A stretch of 64,000 nucleotides of DNA, taken from assembly GCA_018241665.1 (NCBI GenBank), contig JAFEDK010000013.1, forward strand, positions 1-64,000. The letters are read 5' to 3'. The notes under the pieces are model-generated. The model did not search any database. It saw only the letters and a program-made list of their open reading frames with translations, and had not been told where the DNA came from. This document shows, piece by piece, positions 1 through 8,703 of this stretch (positions are counted from its first letter, which is position 1; the number at the start of each line of letters is the position of its first letter). A program made the position numbers and the translations under genes. Source of the DNA: Pseudomonadota bacterium. GTDB taxonomy: Bacteria > Pseudomonadota > Gammaproteobacteria > Burkholderiales > Rhodocyclaceae.

Positions 1-1
1 C

Positions 2-283
2 GCGGCGCTGGTGGAAGAGGCGGCAGCGGCGGCGGAGAGCCTGGAGGACCAGGCCCGCAGCCTCGTCCGGGCGGTGGCGATGTTCCGCCTGCAGGCCAGC
101 CAGCAGGTGCCGCCGCCGGTGATTGCCGAGGCTCGCTCGATGGCAGATAACGTGTCGCGTCTGCCCGAGCGTGCGTCGCGGCCTGCGCCTGCTGCGGTGC
201 GCCCCTCTGCGCCCTTGCCCAAGGTACGGCGCACCGGTGGCGTGGTCGGTAGCGATCTCGATGATGAATGGGAAGAGTTCTAA
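2..283 (+). CDS. Methyl-accepting chemotaxis protein, C-terminal part
   Basis: Only the last 93 residues are in the window; the start lies upstream. The first visible residues (AALVEEAAAAAESLEDQA) are the conserved end of the receptor signalling domain, the helical bundle that is methylated by CheR and demethylated by CheB. A flexible Pro/Ala/Arg-rich tail of about 50 residues follows, and the protein ends in DDEWEEF. The last five residues, EWEEF, resemble the NWETF-type pentapeptide that tethers CheR to high-abundance receptors. cheR begins 11 bases after this stop, which fits a receptor that docks CheR. The ligand-binding part is not visible, so the stimulus is unknown. Confidence 0.88.
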   Translation, partial: AALVEEAAAAAESLEDQARSLVRAVAMFRLQASQQVPPPVIAEARSMADNVSRLPERASRPAPAAVRPSAPLPKVRRTGGVVGSDLDDEWEEF

Positions 284-294
284 AGAGCGGCCTC

Positions 295-1236
295 ATGTCG
301 GACAAACCTTTTTCCCGTAGTACAGTGCCGCCGCGGGACGCGACTGCATCGCGTCTCGGACCGACGGCGCGACCCCTGACACCCGCCGTGCGGCCTCCCG
401 CAGCGACGTCCCCGGATCGCGAATTCCAGTTCTCGTCAGCGGATTTCGAGCGTGTCCGGGACCTGATCTACCGCCATGCCGGCATCTCCCTGTCCCCGAT
501 CAAGCAGGACATGGTGTACAGCCGCCTGGCCCGCCGCCTGCGAGCGCGGGGCGATCGCACCTTCGGCGAGTATCTTGACCGGGCTCAGCGCGAGCCGCAG
601 GAGTGGGAAACCTTCGTCAATAGTCTGACCACCAATCTGACCTCCTTTTTTCGGGAGGCTCATCATTTCGAGATCCTGGCCGAGCGCCTCAGGAAGCATG
701 TGGCGCGCTCGCCGTTCCGGATCTGGTGCAGTGCCGCCTCGACAGGTGAGGAGCCGTACAGCCTGGCCATCACCGCTTGCGAGGCGTTCAACAGCCTGAG
801 CCCGCCGGTGCAGATCATTGCCACCGACATTGATACCAATGTGCTGGCAACGGCAGAGAAGGGAGTCTATGGTCTGGACCGGGTCGAGCGCCTGTCGCGG
901 GAACGCATGCAGCGCTTCTTCCTGAAGGGGACCGGGACTCAGGCTGGCCAGGCTCGTGTGCGCCCCGAGTTGCAGCGCCTTATCGAGTTCCGGCGGATCA
1001 ACCTGCTGGACAAGAGTTGGGCCGTGCAGGGGCCCTTCGACGCGCTGTTCTGTCGCAACGTGATGATCTACTTCGACAAGCCGACACAGCATGGCATCCT
1101 CCAGCGCTTCGTGCCGCTGCTGAAGCCGGATGGCTTGCTGTTCGCCGGGCATTCGGAGAGCTTCCTGCATTCGGCAGATCTTTTCCGGTCACTCGGCCGG
1201 ACCGTTTACGAAAGGGCCGATGCCCGTGCACGCTGA
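295..1236 (+). CDS. cheR: CheR chemotaxis methyltransferase
   Basis: S-adenosylmethionine-dependent methyltransferase that adds methyl groups to glutamates of chemoreceptors in the cytoplasm (adaptation). The 313-residue protein has a non-conserved Pro/Ala-rich start of about 40 residues. It is followed by the helical CheR N-domain (roughly 45-110), the NSLTTNLTSFFRE segment, and the SAM-binding Rossmann domain with WCSAASTGEEPYSLAI (roughly 143-158) and FDALFCRNVMIYF further on. An in-frame ATG exists at 268, but it overlaps the receptor gene's stop; 295 is preferred because it follows that stop. The gene is followed by cheD with a 17-base overlap, so the two are probably translationally coupled. 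Confidence 0.95.
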   Translation: MSDKPFSRSTVPPRDATASRLGPTARPLTPAVRPPAATSPDREFQFSSADFERVRDLIYRHAGISLSPIKQDMVYSRLARRLRARGDRTFGEYLDRAQREPQEWETFVNSLTTNLTSFFREAHHFEILAERLRKHVARSPFRIWCSAASTGEEPYSLAITACEAFNSLSPPVQIIATDIDTNVLATAEKGVYGLDRVERLSRERMQRFFLKGTGTQAGQARVRPELQRLIEFRRINLLDKSWAVQGPFDALFCRNVMIYFDKPTQHGILQRFVPLLKPDGLLFAGHSESFLHSADLFRSLGRTVYERADARAR

Positions 1237-1837
1237 TCCCGGTTATGCGGAACACCTGGCGGGCAACCGCTACTTCGATCGGACTTTCGATTGCGATGCG
1301 GTGAAGGTGCTGCCCGGCGAGTATTTCGTGACCACCTCCGACATCGTTCTGGTTACGGTACTGGGGTCATGCGTGACGGCCTGCGTGCGGGACCGGGACA
1401 AGGGTCTGGGCGGGATGAACCATTTCATGCTGCCGGAGAATGGCGGTGAAGGTGTCCTGTCCTCGTCGGCCCGCTATGGCGCGTATGCGATGGAAGTCCT
1501 GCTCAACCATCTGCTCAAGCTGGGGGCCCGGCGCAGCAGCCTCGAAGCCAAGGTCTTTGGTGGGGGCAAGGTGCTGGCGAGTCTGAGCCAGGCCCAGGTG
1601 GGCGAGAAGAACGCCGAGTTCGTGCTCAACTATCTGAAGACCGAACGCATACCCATTGTTGCGCAGGATCTACTCGACATTTATCCGCGGAAGGTTTATT
1701 TCTTCCCCGCCAGCGGACGCGTGATGATGAAGAAGCTGGTGCGAGTGAAGAATGACACGCTCATCGCTCGCGAGCGTGAATATGAAGCCCGTCTGCGGCG
1801 CGACAATGTACAGGGGGATATCGAGCTCTTTGGCTGA
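1220..1837 (+). CDS. cheD: CheD receptor glutamine deamidase
   Basis: CheD deamidates selected glutamines of chemoreceptors to glutamates, creating methylation sites; in some species it also interacts with CheC. The 205-residue protein shows the family's catalytic region: VLGSCVTACVRD contains the nucleophilic Cys, GGMNHFMLP contains the His, and LEAKVFGGG is the third conserved block. The ATG at 1220 lies inside the end of cheR, and upstream in-frame starts fall in cheR coding sequence. No CheC or CheX is visible in the window. The position between cheR and cheB places it in the adaptation module. Confidence 0.95.
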   Translation: MPVHADPGYAEHLAGNRYFDRTFDCDAVKVLPGEYFVTTSDIVLVTVLGSCVTACVRDRDKGLGGMNHFMLPENGGEGVLSSSARYGAYAMEVLLNHLLKLGARRSSLEAKVFGGGKVLASLSQAQVGEKNAEFVLNYLKTERIPIVAQDLLDIYPRKVYFFPASGRVMMKKLVRVKNDTLIAREREYEARLRRDNVQGDIELFG

Positions 1838-1874
1838 TCGCGTGCCGGGCTCTGTCCTGATCTGAAAGTAAAGC

Positions 1875-2969
1875 ATGACAATCAAGGTTCTCGTCGTCGA
1901 CGATTCGGCGCTGATGCGCAGTCTATTGTCGGAGGTGATCAATTCGGCGCCTGATCTGGAGGTCGTGGGCGTGGCGCCAGACCCCATCGCAGCCAGGGAG
2001 ATGATCAAGACCCTCAATCCGGACGTCCTGACCCTCGATATCGAGATGCCACGCATGGATGGACTCGATTTTCTGGAGCGTCTGATGAGATTGCGCCCCA
2101 TGCCGGTGGTAATGATTTCGAGTTTGACCAAACACGGTTCCGAGGCGACCCTGCAGGCCCTGGAACTGGGCGCGGTCGATTTCCTGCCCAAGCCGAGGTT
2201 TGACCTGCCGTCGGGTATCGAGGCATACCGCATCGAAATCTGCGACAAGATCCGGGCCGCCTGCGGCGCCCGCCTGCAGACACGGCCATCTGCCGCGTCA
2301 TCCCTGTCCGGAGCTGGTGCCGTGTCGCGCGAGAGTCCCGCTGCTGGCGGGGCTGCGGGTTTGCCGGAAAAGGTCCTTCAGGAGCGCCTGGTCCTGATCG
2401 GCGCGTCCACGGGCGGAACGGAGGCGATCAAGGAAGTGCTCTGCTCGCTGCCGGCGCAGATGCCGGGCATCCTGCTCGTCCAGCACATGCCCGAGATGTT
2501 CACCGCGTCCTTTGCCAAGCGCCTCGACGGGCTGTGCCGTCTGAGGGTCAAGGAGGCCGAGCACGGCGAGCGGGTGATGCCGGGAACGGCCTATCTGGCT
2601 CCCGGCCATTCCCATTTGTCGGTGCGTCGCTCTGGAGGAGGCTACGTGTGCGAGCTGGCCCACTCGGAGCCGGTCAACCGCCATCGGCCCGCGGTGGATG
2701 TGCTGTTTCATTCGGCGGCCAGTCAGGTCGGCGCCAACGGCATCGGCGTGATCCTCACCGGTATGGGCAAGGACGGCGCGCAGGGCTTGCTGGCGATGCA
2801 CAAGGCCGGCGCCTGGACGATCGGGCAGGACCAGGACTCTTGCGTCGTTTATGGAATGCCCAGGGAAGCGGCCAGTGTAGGGGCGCTCGATGAGGTCGTA
2901 CCCCTCAAGGATGTCGGTCAGCGTGTGCTGGCTCGTCTACGGGGCGGTGAGCGGCGCGGAAAAGTGTGA
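1875..2969 (+). CDS. cheB: CheB chemotaxis response regulator / methylesterase
   Basis: Protein-glutamate methylesterase that removes receptor methyl groups when phosphorylated by CheA. The 364 residues comprise a receiver domain (1-120; acidic pair DD at 9-10, phospho-acceptor Asp55 in TLDIEMP), an Ala/Ser/Gly-rich linker (about 135-165), and the CheB catalytic domain. That domain has the serine in [11 protein letters not shown] near residue 178, the histidine in [10 protein letters not shown] and the aspartate in [12 protein letters not shown]. It follows cheD by 37 bases and completes the receptor-modification set cheR-cheD-cheB. Confidence 0.96.
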   Translation: MTIKVLVVDDSALMRSLLSEVINSAPDLEVVGVAPDPIAAREMIKTLNPDVLTLDIEMPRMDGLDFLERLMRLRPMPVVMISSLTKHGSEATLQALELGAVDFLPKPRFDLPSGIEAYRIEICDKIRAACGARLQTRPSAASSLSGAGAVSRESPAAGGAAGLPEKVLQERLVLIGASTGGTEAIKEVLCSLPAQMPGILLVQHMPEMFTASFAKRLDGLCRLRVKEAEHGERVMPGTAYLAPGHSHLSVRRSGGGYVCELAHSEPVNRHRPAVDVLFHSAASQVGANGIGVILTGMGKDGAQGLLAMHKAGAWTIGQDQDSCVVYGMPREAASVGALDEVVPLKDVGQRVLARLRGGERRGKV

Positions 2970-3043
2970 AAATGCGAGGGTGACGCTGGCGACTGCCAGT
3001 TGGTCGAAAAAGCGAGTCATTGCAAAGCAGAGGCATTACATAT

Positions 3044-3349
3044 ATGGATACAACAGTCAGTACCCAGCAGAATCAGGCCCGCATCCAGCTTTCGGGCCGG
3101 TTCGATTTCAACTCCCACCGGGAATTCCGCGATGCCGTCGACCGGGCCCTGAGCAGCCCCGACACCTCCGAAGTGGCCGTGGACCTGGCGAACGTGGCCT
3201 ATCTCGATAGCTCCGCGCTCGGCATGCTGCTGATGTTGCGGGACAAGGCCAAGGGCGCCGGCAAGACGGTCCGCCTGGCGAACGCCAAGGGGAGTGTCCA
3301 CCAAGTGCTCGAAATCGCCAATTTCGGCAAGCTGTTCCCCATCGACTGA
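3044..3349 (+). CDS. STAS-domain protein (anti-sigma factor antagonist type)
   Basis: Small single-domain protein of about 101 residues with the STAS fold signature: beta-strands near the start (ARIQLSGRFDF) and the loop AYLDSSALGMLLML. In SpoIIAA-type proteins the serine of this loop is phosphorylated by a partner kinase. The ATG at 3044 has an AGAGG-type ribosome site about 10 bases upstream and is preferred over the in-frame ATG at 3020. No anti-sigma kinase or PP2C phosphatase gene is nearby, so its partner is unknown. Its place between cheB and a chemoreceptor gene suggests a link to signalling or motility control, but this is inference. Confidence 0.85.
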   Translation: MDTTVSTQQNQARIQLSGRFDFNSHREFRDAVDRALSSPDTSEVAVDLANVAYLDSSALGMLLMLRDKAKGAGKTVRLANAKGSVHQVLEIANFGKLFPID

Positions 3350-3429
3350 TGATTCCGCGCTTCCGTCTGTAGCCGCATCCCCGGATGTCCGGGTGTGACG
3401 GATTTGCGCTCCGAGCCGCGGGCGATCTT

Positions 3430-3456
3430 TAAAGTTCTGTGTCGGCCGGCCGATAA
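3430..3456 (+). promoter_or_regulatory. Sigma-28 (FliA) promoter of the second chemoreceptor gene
   Basis: TAAA at 3430-3433 and GCCGATAA at 3449-3456, separated by exactly 15 bases, match the FliA consensus TAAA-N15-GCCGATAA in every defined position. It lies about 137 bases upstream of the receptor ATG at 3593. FliA itself is encoded at 17165. Confidence 0.88.
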
Positions 3457-3592
3457 GTGGGCGACGTTCATGTTACCTGTCGATGACGGGTAACGGAGCG
3501 GAGGCTCCGGCGCGCGGGGGGCGTGCCGGTTCCCGGGGGAGGCGCTAACGCCTGCCCATACCCATTTCAATACACGGGGTTGGCCGGACATC

Positions 3593-5272
3593 ATGCAAAT
3601 TCAGCTTTTTTCCCTTATTGCCGGTCTGATCGTCGCGGGAGGCAGCGTCGCGATCGGGCTGGCTTTTGGCGTGCCCTTCGGGGCGAGTCTTGCCTTGGCG
3701 GGCGCGGCGCTTGGCGGTGTGGTTGGTGTCGCCGTCCTGGCTGCGACCCGATTCATCTTCGTGCACCCCCTCGCGGAACTGCGCGACACCATCAAGGCCA
3801 TGCACAAGGACGGGGATCTTTCCCGTCGGGCTCCTGTTTCCAGCGGTAAGGTGGGTGAGGTCGAGGCCGTTTTCAACGAACTGATCGGCAGTTTCCAGGG
3901 GATCGTCGGCAAGGTGATCTTTGACGCCCAGCGGGTGTCCGAGGCAGCGGATCTGCTGTCCGGCCATGCGGGAAGTGTGGCGCAGGGCTCGGGCAGCCAG
4001 AAGGCGGCGGCGGAAAGCATGGCTGTGGCCATCGAGCAGATGACCGCGGGCGTCAATGCCGTTGCCGACCATGCCAGCCAGACCGCGACCAATGCCCAGG
4101 TGGCGCGCGAGCTGTCCATCAAGGGGGCGGAGATCGTCACCAGTGCGTCGCGGGAGATCGAGCAGATCGCTCGCTCCGTCGAGGATTCCGCCCAGGTCAT
4201 CTCCGCACTCGGCGAGCGTTCCGAGGCCATCAGCGGGATCGTCAAGGTCATCCGCGAGATCGCCGACCAGACCAATCTGTTGGCCCTCAATGCCGCCATC
4301 GAGGCGGCCCGCGCGGGTGAGCAGGGGCGTGGCTTCGCGGTGGTGGCGGACGAGGTGCGCAAGCTGGCCGAGCGGACTTCGTCGGCGACGACCGAGATCA
4401 GCACGATGATCTCCGCGATCCAGGCCGAGACGAAGACGGCCATCGCTTCCATCGATGCTGGCAGCGCCCAGGCCCATGCCGGCGCAGCGCTGGCCCAGAA
4501 AGCCGCCGACTCCCTCCAGCAGATCAACGAGGGGGCCCAGCAGACGATGGAGAAGGTGGATGCCATCGCCGATGCGATCAATGCTCATAGCCGCGAGGCC
4601 GACCAGATCGTCGGGCATGTGCGGGAGATCATGGATATGGTCGGCCGCAATTCGGCCGGCGCCCAGGAGACCCTCGACGAGGCATCCAGCCTCAGCGGAC
4701 TGGCGGTGAACCTCAAGGAAATCAGTCGCGTCTTCAAGCTCGGCCCGCAGGGCGAGCAGGCGATGGGCGTCCACAAGAAGATGCCCAGCGTCGCGAGGGA
4801 AGCGTCCCGGCAGATCGGCCAGCTGCTCGAGCAAGCCATCGCTGGCGGGCAGCTGAGTGAGGCCGATGCTTTCGACGACAGCTACAAGCCGATTCCAAAT
4901 ACTCGCCCACAGAAGTACAGTACGCGCTTCGATGCATTGACCGACCGGCTCTTCCCGGCCATCCAGGAGCGTCTGCTGGATGGCAATGCGGAAATGGTCT
5001 ACGCCATCAGTACCGACCGCAATGCCTACGTGCCCACCCACAACAAGCGCTTCAGTCAGGCGTTGACGGGGGATTACGACAAGGACTTCGTCGGTAACCG
5101 GGGCAAGCGGATCTTTGATGATCCGGTTGGAAAACAGTGCGGAAAGCACGAAATGCCGTTCCTGATCCAGACCTATCGACGCGATACGGGCGAGATCATG
5201 CACGACATTTCGGCACCGATTTACGTGAATGGTCGCCACTGGGGAGGCTTCCGGATCGGCTACCGGGCCTGA
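3593..5272 (+). CDS. Chemoreceptor with C-terminal Cache-like sensor domain
   Basis: 559-residue methyl-accepting chemotaxis protein. Two hydrophobic segments lie near the N terminus (about 5-30 and 35-58) with almost no loop between them, so there is no periplasmic ligand domain. A HAMP-like segment (about 58-110) and the signalling domain follow, with the conserved hairpin tip [20 protein letters not shown] at about 221-240. After the coiled coil comes an extra domain (about 445-559) with conserved-looking blocks such as [33 protein letters not shown] and [12 protein letters not shown] read this as a cytoplasmic Cache-like sensor. The protein has its own sigma-28 promoter and a terminator after its stop. 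The ligand is unknown. Confidence 0.9.
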   Translation: MQIQLFSLIAGLIVAGGSVAIGLAFGVPFGASLALAGAALGGVVGVAVLAATRFIFVHPLAELRDTIKAMHKDGDLSRRAPVSSGKVGEVEAVFNELIGSFQGIVGKVIFDAQRVSEAADLLSGHAGSVAQGSGSQKAAAESMAVAIEQMTAGVNAVADHASQTATNAQVARELSIKGAEIVTSASREIEQIARSVEDSAQVISALGERSEAISGIVKVIREIADQTNLLALNAAIEAARAGEQGRGFAVVADEVRKLAERTSSATTEISTMISAIQAETKTAIASIDAGSAQAHAGAALAQKAADSLQQINEGAQQTMEKVDAIADAINAHSREADQIVGHVREIMDMVGRNSAGAQETLDEASSLSGLAVNLKEISRVFKLGPQGEQAMGVHKKMPSVAREASRQIGQLLEQAIAGGQLSEADAFDDSYKPIPNTRPQKYSTRFDALTDRLFPAIQERLLDGNAEMVYAISTDRNAYVPTHNKRFSQALTGDYDKDFVGNRGKRIFDDPVGKQCGKHEMPFLIQTYRRDTGEIMHDISAPIYVNGRHWGGFRIGYRA

Positions 5273-5295
5273 TCCGAAGTGCTCCCGAGAAAGTC

Positions 5296-5321
5296 CGGCC
5301 CGCCTGGTTGCGGGCCGTTTT
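5296..5321 (+). terminator. Rho-independent terminator after the chemoreceptor gene
   Basis: An 8-bp stem (CGGCCCGC / GCGGGCCG) with a 6-base loop is followed directly by TTTT, 24 bases after the receptor's stop codon. It separates the receptor transcript from the cheV operon, which has its own promoter. Confidence 0.85.
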
Positions 5322-5359
5322 GTCATTATGCAGAGGCGGGAAATGGTGTTTGACAATCC

Positions 5360-5386
5360 TCAAGATTGTTTGCCCCCCGCCGATAT
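5360..5386 (+). promoter_or_regulatory. Probable sigma-28 promoter of cheV
   Basis: TCAA at 5360-5363 and GCCGATAT at 5379-5386 are separated by 15 bases, close to the FliA consensus TAAA-N15-GCCGATAA (10 of 12 defined positions). It lies about 61 bases upstream of the first cheV ATG and just after a terminator, as expected for the promoter of the cheV-cheV-cheY-cheZ-cheA transcript. Confidence 0.72.
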
Positions 5387-5446
5387 TGCTTCCAAGTCGA
5401 GGCCTGCCCCATCGGGATGGCAGGTGGTCTGCGACGGAGAGTGAGC

Positions 5447-6415
5447 ATGTCCGAACTTCTCAAGAACATCGATGCGCGTACCCGTCTGGCGGGTACGAAC
5501 AAGCTCGAGATCCTGCTGTTTACCCTCGGGGTCGATCCCCGCACCGGCCGGCGTGAGACCTTCGGCATCAACGTCTTCAAGGTCCGTGAGGTCATGCGCA
5601 CACCTCCCATCACCGCCGCGCCGGAAATGCCGTCGTCGGTGGAGGGGATGGTCAGCCTGCGCGGCGTGCTGGTACCGGTGGTCGATCTGGCCAAGTATGC
5701 CGGCATGGGCAGCGAAGGCCCGCGCGACATCATGATCGTCACCGAGTACAACGGGCACACCCAGGGCTTCCTCGTCGAGGCGGTCGATACCATCCTGCGC
5801 CTGGACTGGTCGCAGATGCGGGTGCCGCCGGACATGCTCACGGCCAACCTGGGTGGCCTGGTCACTGCGGTGACCGAACTGCCTGGCCCCAAGCTGGTGA
5901 TGCTGCTCGACGTTGAGAAGGTGCTGTCCGAGACCACCCGTTACGACGACGAATTCCTGTTCAAGGGGATCGAGCCGATCGCGGTCGATGAGCCGCTGAC
6001 CGTCTATTTTGCCGATGACTCCTCTGTCGCCCGCAAGCAGATCGAGCGCACCCTCGACGCGCTGGCCGTGCGCTATGTCGGGGCGGTGAACGGGCGCCAG
6101 GCCTGGGACGAGCTCGAGAAGCTGGCCAGCTTCGCGGCGTCCAGTGGTCGCAAAGTCAAGGACATGGTGGCGCTGATCCTCACCGACGTGGAAATGCCGG
6201 AGATGGACGGCTACATCCTGACCAAGCGGATCAAGACCGACCCTCGGTTCGAAGGGATCCCCGTGATCATGCATTCGTCGCTGTCCGGCATGTCCAACCA
6301 GCAACTTGGCCGTTCGGTGGGCGTTGATGAATACGTTGCGAAGTTCGAGCCGCAGCGGCTGGCCGAAGTGCTGCGCCGCCTGATCACCCAGCGCACCGCA
6401 GCGAAGGCGGACTGA
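5447..6415 (+). CDS. cheV: CheV coupling protein (CheW-receiver), copy 1
   Basis: CheV joins a CheW-like coupling domain (roughly residues 15-165) to a receiver domain (roughly 185-320). It links chemoreceptors to CheA and can itself be phosphorylated. Visible CheW-type blocks include GINVFKVREVMRTPPI and GMVSLRGVLVPVVDL. Receiver landmarks are YFADDSS, the phospho-acceptor Asp in LILTDVEMPEMDG, and the conserved Lys in YVAKFEP. The ATG at 5447 follows a GGAGAGTG ribosome site; the reading frame is open further upstream but crosses the promoter. Compared with copy 2, it carries a short insertion (DPRTGRR) early in the CheW domain. It is 322 residues from this start. Confidence 0.94.
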   Translation: MSELLKNIDARTRLAGTNKLEILLFTLGVDPRTGRRETFGINVFKVREVMRTPPITAAPEMPSSVEGMVSLRGVLVPVVDLAKYAGMGSEGPRDIMIVTEYNGHTQGFLVEAVDTILRLDWSQMRVPPDMLTANLGGLVTAVTELPGPKLVMLLDVEKVLSETTRYDDEFLFKGIEPIAVDEPLTVYFADDSSVARKQIERTLDALAVRYVGAVNGRQAWDELEKLASFAASSGRKVKDMVALILTDVEMPEMDGYILTKRIKTDPRFEGIPVIMHSSLSGMSNQQLGRSVGVDEYVAKFEPQRLAEVLRRLITQRTAAKAD

Positions 6416-6430
6416 AGGAAGTAGAGGAGC

Positions 6431-7387
6431 ATGATGAGCATGGATCATGTCGATCGTGGGCTGCTTGAGGCCGTCGATGCCCGCACGAAGCTGGCGGGCT
6501 CCAACCGCATGGAAATCCTGTTGTTCTCCCTGGGTACCCAGGAGATCTTCGGGATCAACGTGTTCAAGGTACGGGAGGTGTCCCGTACCCCCTTCATCAC
6601 CAAGGCGCCCAACATGCCAGTGGGGGTGGAAGGGCTGATCTCCCTGCGCGGCAACGTGATCCCGGTGCTTGCCCTGGCCAAGATCATGGGCATCGCGGCA
6701 CCCGGCGATCCGCTCGGCGGATCGATGATGGTGACTGAATACAGCAAGCGCACCCTCGGGTTCCTGGTGCACGAGGTGGACCGCATCATCCGTGTCGAAT
6801 GGGACAAGGTGCGGGCGCCGGATAACGTTACCTCGTCCGGCCACCATTTCATCACCGCGATCACCGAACTGCAGGACGGCAAGCTGGTCTCCATCCTCGA
6901 TGTGGAAACCATCCTGGCGAGCACCTTCGGCGAGGCCATCGTCGGCCAGATCCACCCGCTGGAAGGCGGTCAGGATGCGACGGTGTTCTTTGTCGATGAC
7001 TCGGCGGTGGCCCGCAAGAAGATCGTGGAAACCCTGGACAAGCTCGGTGTGCGTCACAAGCATGCGCTCAACGGACTGGAAGCCTGGACCCGTCTGGAGG
7101 GGATGGCGACCCACGCGCAGCAGCGTGGCATCAGTCTCTCCGATGAACTCAACCTCATTCTGGTCGATGCGGAAATGCCCGAGATGGATGGCTACGTATT
7201 GACCCGCAATATCAAGGCGGACGCCCGTTTCGAGGGTATTCCGGTTGTCATGCACTCGTCCCTGTCTTCGGAGGCCAACCGGGCGATGGGCAAGAGTGTC
7301 GGCGTCGATTCCTACGTGGCCAAATTCGATGCCGAAGTCCTGGCTGATACCCTGCGCCCCCTGCTGATGCGCGCCTACCGGGATTGA
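6431..7387 (+). CDS. cheV: CheV coupling protein (CheW-receiver), copy 2
   Basis: 318-residue paralogue of the preceding gene with the same architecture: CheW-like domain (GINVFKVREVSRTPFI, GLISLRGNVIPVLAL) then a receiver domain (VFFVDDSAVARKK; Asp in LILVDAEMPEMDG; Lys in YVAKFDA). It starts 15 bases after copy 1 with a GAGGAG-type ribosome site. The two copies look like a tandem duplication that has diverged in sequence. No stand-alone CheW gene is visible in the window, so these proteins may supply the coupling function for the CheA encoded downstream; a CheW elsewhere in the genome cannot be excluded. Confidence 0.94.
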   Translation: MMSMDHVDRGLLEAVDARTKLAGSNRMEILLFSLGTQEIFGINVFKVREVSRTPFITKAPNMPVGVEGLISLRGNVIPVLALAKIMGIAAPGDPLGGSMMVTEYSKRTLGFLVHEVDRIIRVEWDKVRAPDNVTSSGHHFITAITELQDGKLVSILDVETILASTFGEAIVGQIHPLEGGQDATVFFVDDSAVARKKIVETLDKLGVRHKHALNGLEAWTRLEGMATHAQQRGISLSDELNLILVDAEMPEMDGYVLTRNIKADARFEGIPVVMHSSLSSEANRAMGKSVGVDSYVAKFDAEVLADTLRPLLMRAYRD

Positions 7388-7402
7388 ACGGAGATCAACA
7401 AC

Positions 7403-7801
7403 ATGTCGGACCCCAAGATGAAATTTCTCGTTGTCGACGACTTCTCGACCATGCGTCGGATTGTCCGCAACCTCCTCAAGGAACTTGGTTTCACCAACGT
7501 GGATGAGGCCGAGGACGGGCAGATCGCGCTGCAGAAGCTCAATTCCTTGCCGTTCGACTTCGTGGTGACGGACTGGAACATGCCCAACATGGATGGCCTC
7601 ACCTTGTTGCAGAACATCCGTGCGACGCCGTCCCTCAAGCACCTGCCGGTCCTGATGATCACCGCCGAGGCGAAGAAGGAAAACATCATCGCGGCGGCCC
7701 AGGCCGGCGCCAGCGGCTACATCGTCAAGCCTTTCACGGCGGCAACCCTTTCCGAAAAGCTCGAGAAGATTTTCGAAAAGATGGGCAAGAAGGCTGCCTG
7801 A
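7403..7801 (+). CDS. cheY: CheY chemotaxis response regulator
   Basis: 132-residue single receiver domain that, when phosphorylated by CheA, binds the flagellar switch and changes motor rotation. All landmark residues are visible: acidic pair at 12-13 ([10 protein letters not shown]), phospho-acceptor Asp57 in [12 protein letters not shown], the Thr/Ala segment in [11 protein letters not shown], and the conserved Lys in [11 protein letters not shown]. The length and closeness to enterobacterial CheY suggest a canonical motor-binding CheY. It is followed by cheZ after 27 bases. Confidence 0.97.
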   Translation: MSDPKMKFLVVDDFSTMRRIVRNLLKELGFTNVDEAEDGQIALQKLNSLPFDFVVTDWNMPNMDGLTLLQNIRATPSLKHLPVLMITAEAKKENIIAAAQAGASGYIVKPFTAATLSEKLEKIFEKMGKKAA

Positions 7802-7828
7802 CGGCAGCTGACGAGACGGAAATCCATC

Positions 7829-8665
7829 ATGGCAAAACGGCTTAAATTCGATGAATCCGGCGACAACGACGATCTGCAAGCCCTTTTTGACAGCATTGCC
7901 GACGGAGCCCCGCCAGCTCCTGCTGCACCGCCCCCCCGCCTCGAGGTCGTGTCTCCGGCCAGCAGCGCCGGAGGGGATGACGATGAGCTCCAGGCCCTGT
8001 TCGATTCCGTGGCCAGCGAATACTCGTCGGAAGACACGAATGTCGAGGCGGAAGAGCGGCCGCACAGTTGCGATGCAGTCTTCAACCGGATCGGCGTGAT
8101 GACCCGGCAGCTTCATGACACCCTGCGCGAGCTCGGTTACGACCGCAGCCTGCAGGAGGCGGCCCATGCGATTCCGGATGCCCGCCAGCGCCTCACCTAT
8201 ATCGCCGAGATGACCGAGCAGGCGGCCAGCAAGGTGCTCAACGCCACCGATATCGCCAAGCCGATCCAGGACCGGGTCGAGGTCGATGCCGGAGCGCTGC
8301 GCGCCCGCTGGGACCGGCTCTACGCCAACCAGCTGAGCCCGGACGAGTTCCGGCAACTGGCCGGCGAGACCCGCGACTTCCTCGGTACCGTCGTGAACAG
8401 CAGCCGCGACACCAGCGCGCAGCTGATGGAAATCATGATGGCCCAGGATTTCCAGGATCTGACCGGGCAGGTCATCAAGAAGGTCGTGGATCTCGCACAG
8501 AATCTCGAAAAGCAGCTGTTGCAGGTGCTGATCGAGGCGATTCCGGCGGAGCGGAAGGTGGAGGAAGGTCTCCTGAATGGTCCGGTGATCAACGCCGTGG
8601 GGCGTGATGATGTGGTGTCGAACCAGGAGCAGGTGGATGACCTGCTGGAGAGCCTGGGTTTCTGA
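7829..8665 (+). CDS. cheZ: CheZ, phosphatase of CheY-P
   Basis: 278-residue CheZ, longer than the roughly 214-residue enterobacterial protein because of an extended N-terminus. The catalytic region MAQDFQDLTGQVIKKVV carries the conserved Gln that acts on CheY-P, and the C-terminus EQVDDLLESLGF is almost identical to the known CheY-binding peptide of E. coli CheZ. The extra N-terminal part contains two near-copies of an acidic amphipathic motif, DDLQALFDSIA (residues 14-24) and DELQALFDSVA (52-62), joined by a Pro/Ala-rich spacer. These resemble the C-terminal CheY-binding peptide in character, and a related motif occurs in the CheA linker. Whether they bind CheY is untested. Confidence 0.95.
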   Translation: MAKRLKFDESGDNDDLQALFDSIADGAPPAPAAPPPRLEVVSPASSAGGDDDELQALFDSVASEYSSEDTNVEAEERPHSCDAVFNRIGVMTRQLHDTLRELGYDRSLQEAAHAIPDARQRLTYIAEMTEQAASKVLNATDIAKPIQDRVEVDAGALRARWDRLYANQLSPDEFRQLAGETRDFLGTVVNSSRDTSAQLMEIMMAQDFQDLTGQVIKKVVDLAQNLEKQLLQVLIEAIPAERKVEEGLLNGPVINAVGRDDVVSNQEQVDDLLESLGF

Positions 8666-8703
8666 CCGGAAGGTAGCGGGCGAGTCCGCAAGGAGCAGAG
8701 CAA

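Noticed and set aside
3378-3395. CCCGGA/TCCGGG hairpin after the STAS gene as a terminator
   Set aside because: No T-run follows and the stem is short, so termination is not supported.
5360-8356. A 998-codon minus-strand frame opposite the cheV, cheY and cheZ genes
   Set aside because: The opposite strand encodes four unmistakable chemotaxis proteins; the antisense translation is His/Asp/Gly-rich without domains.
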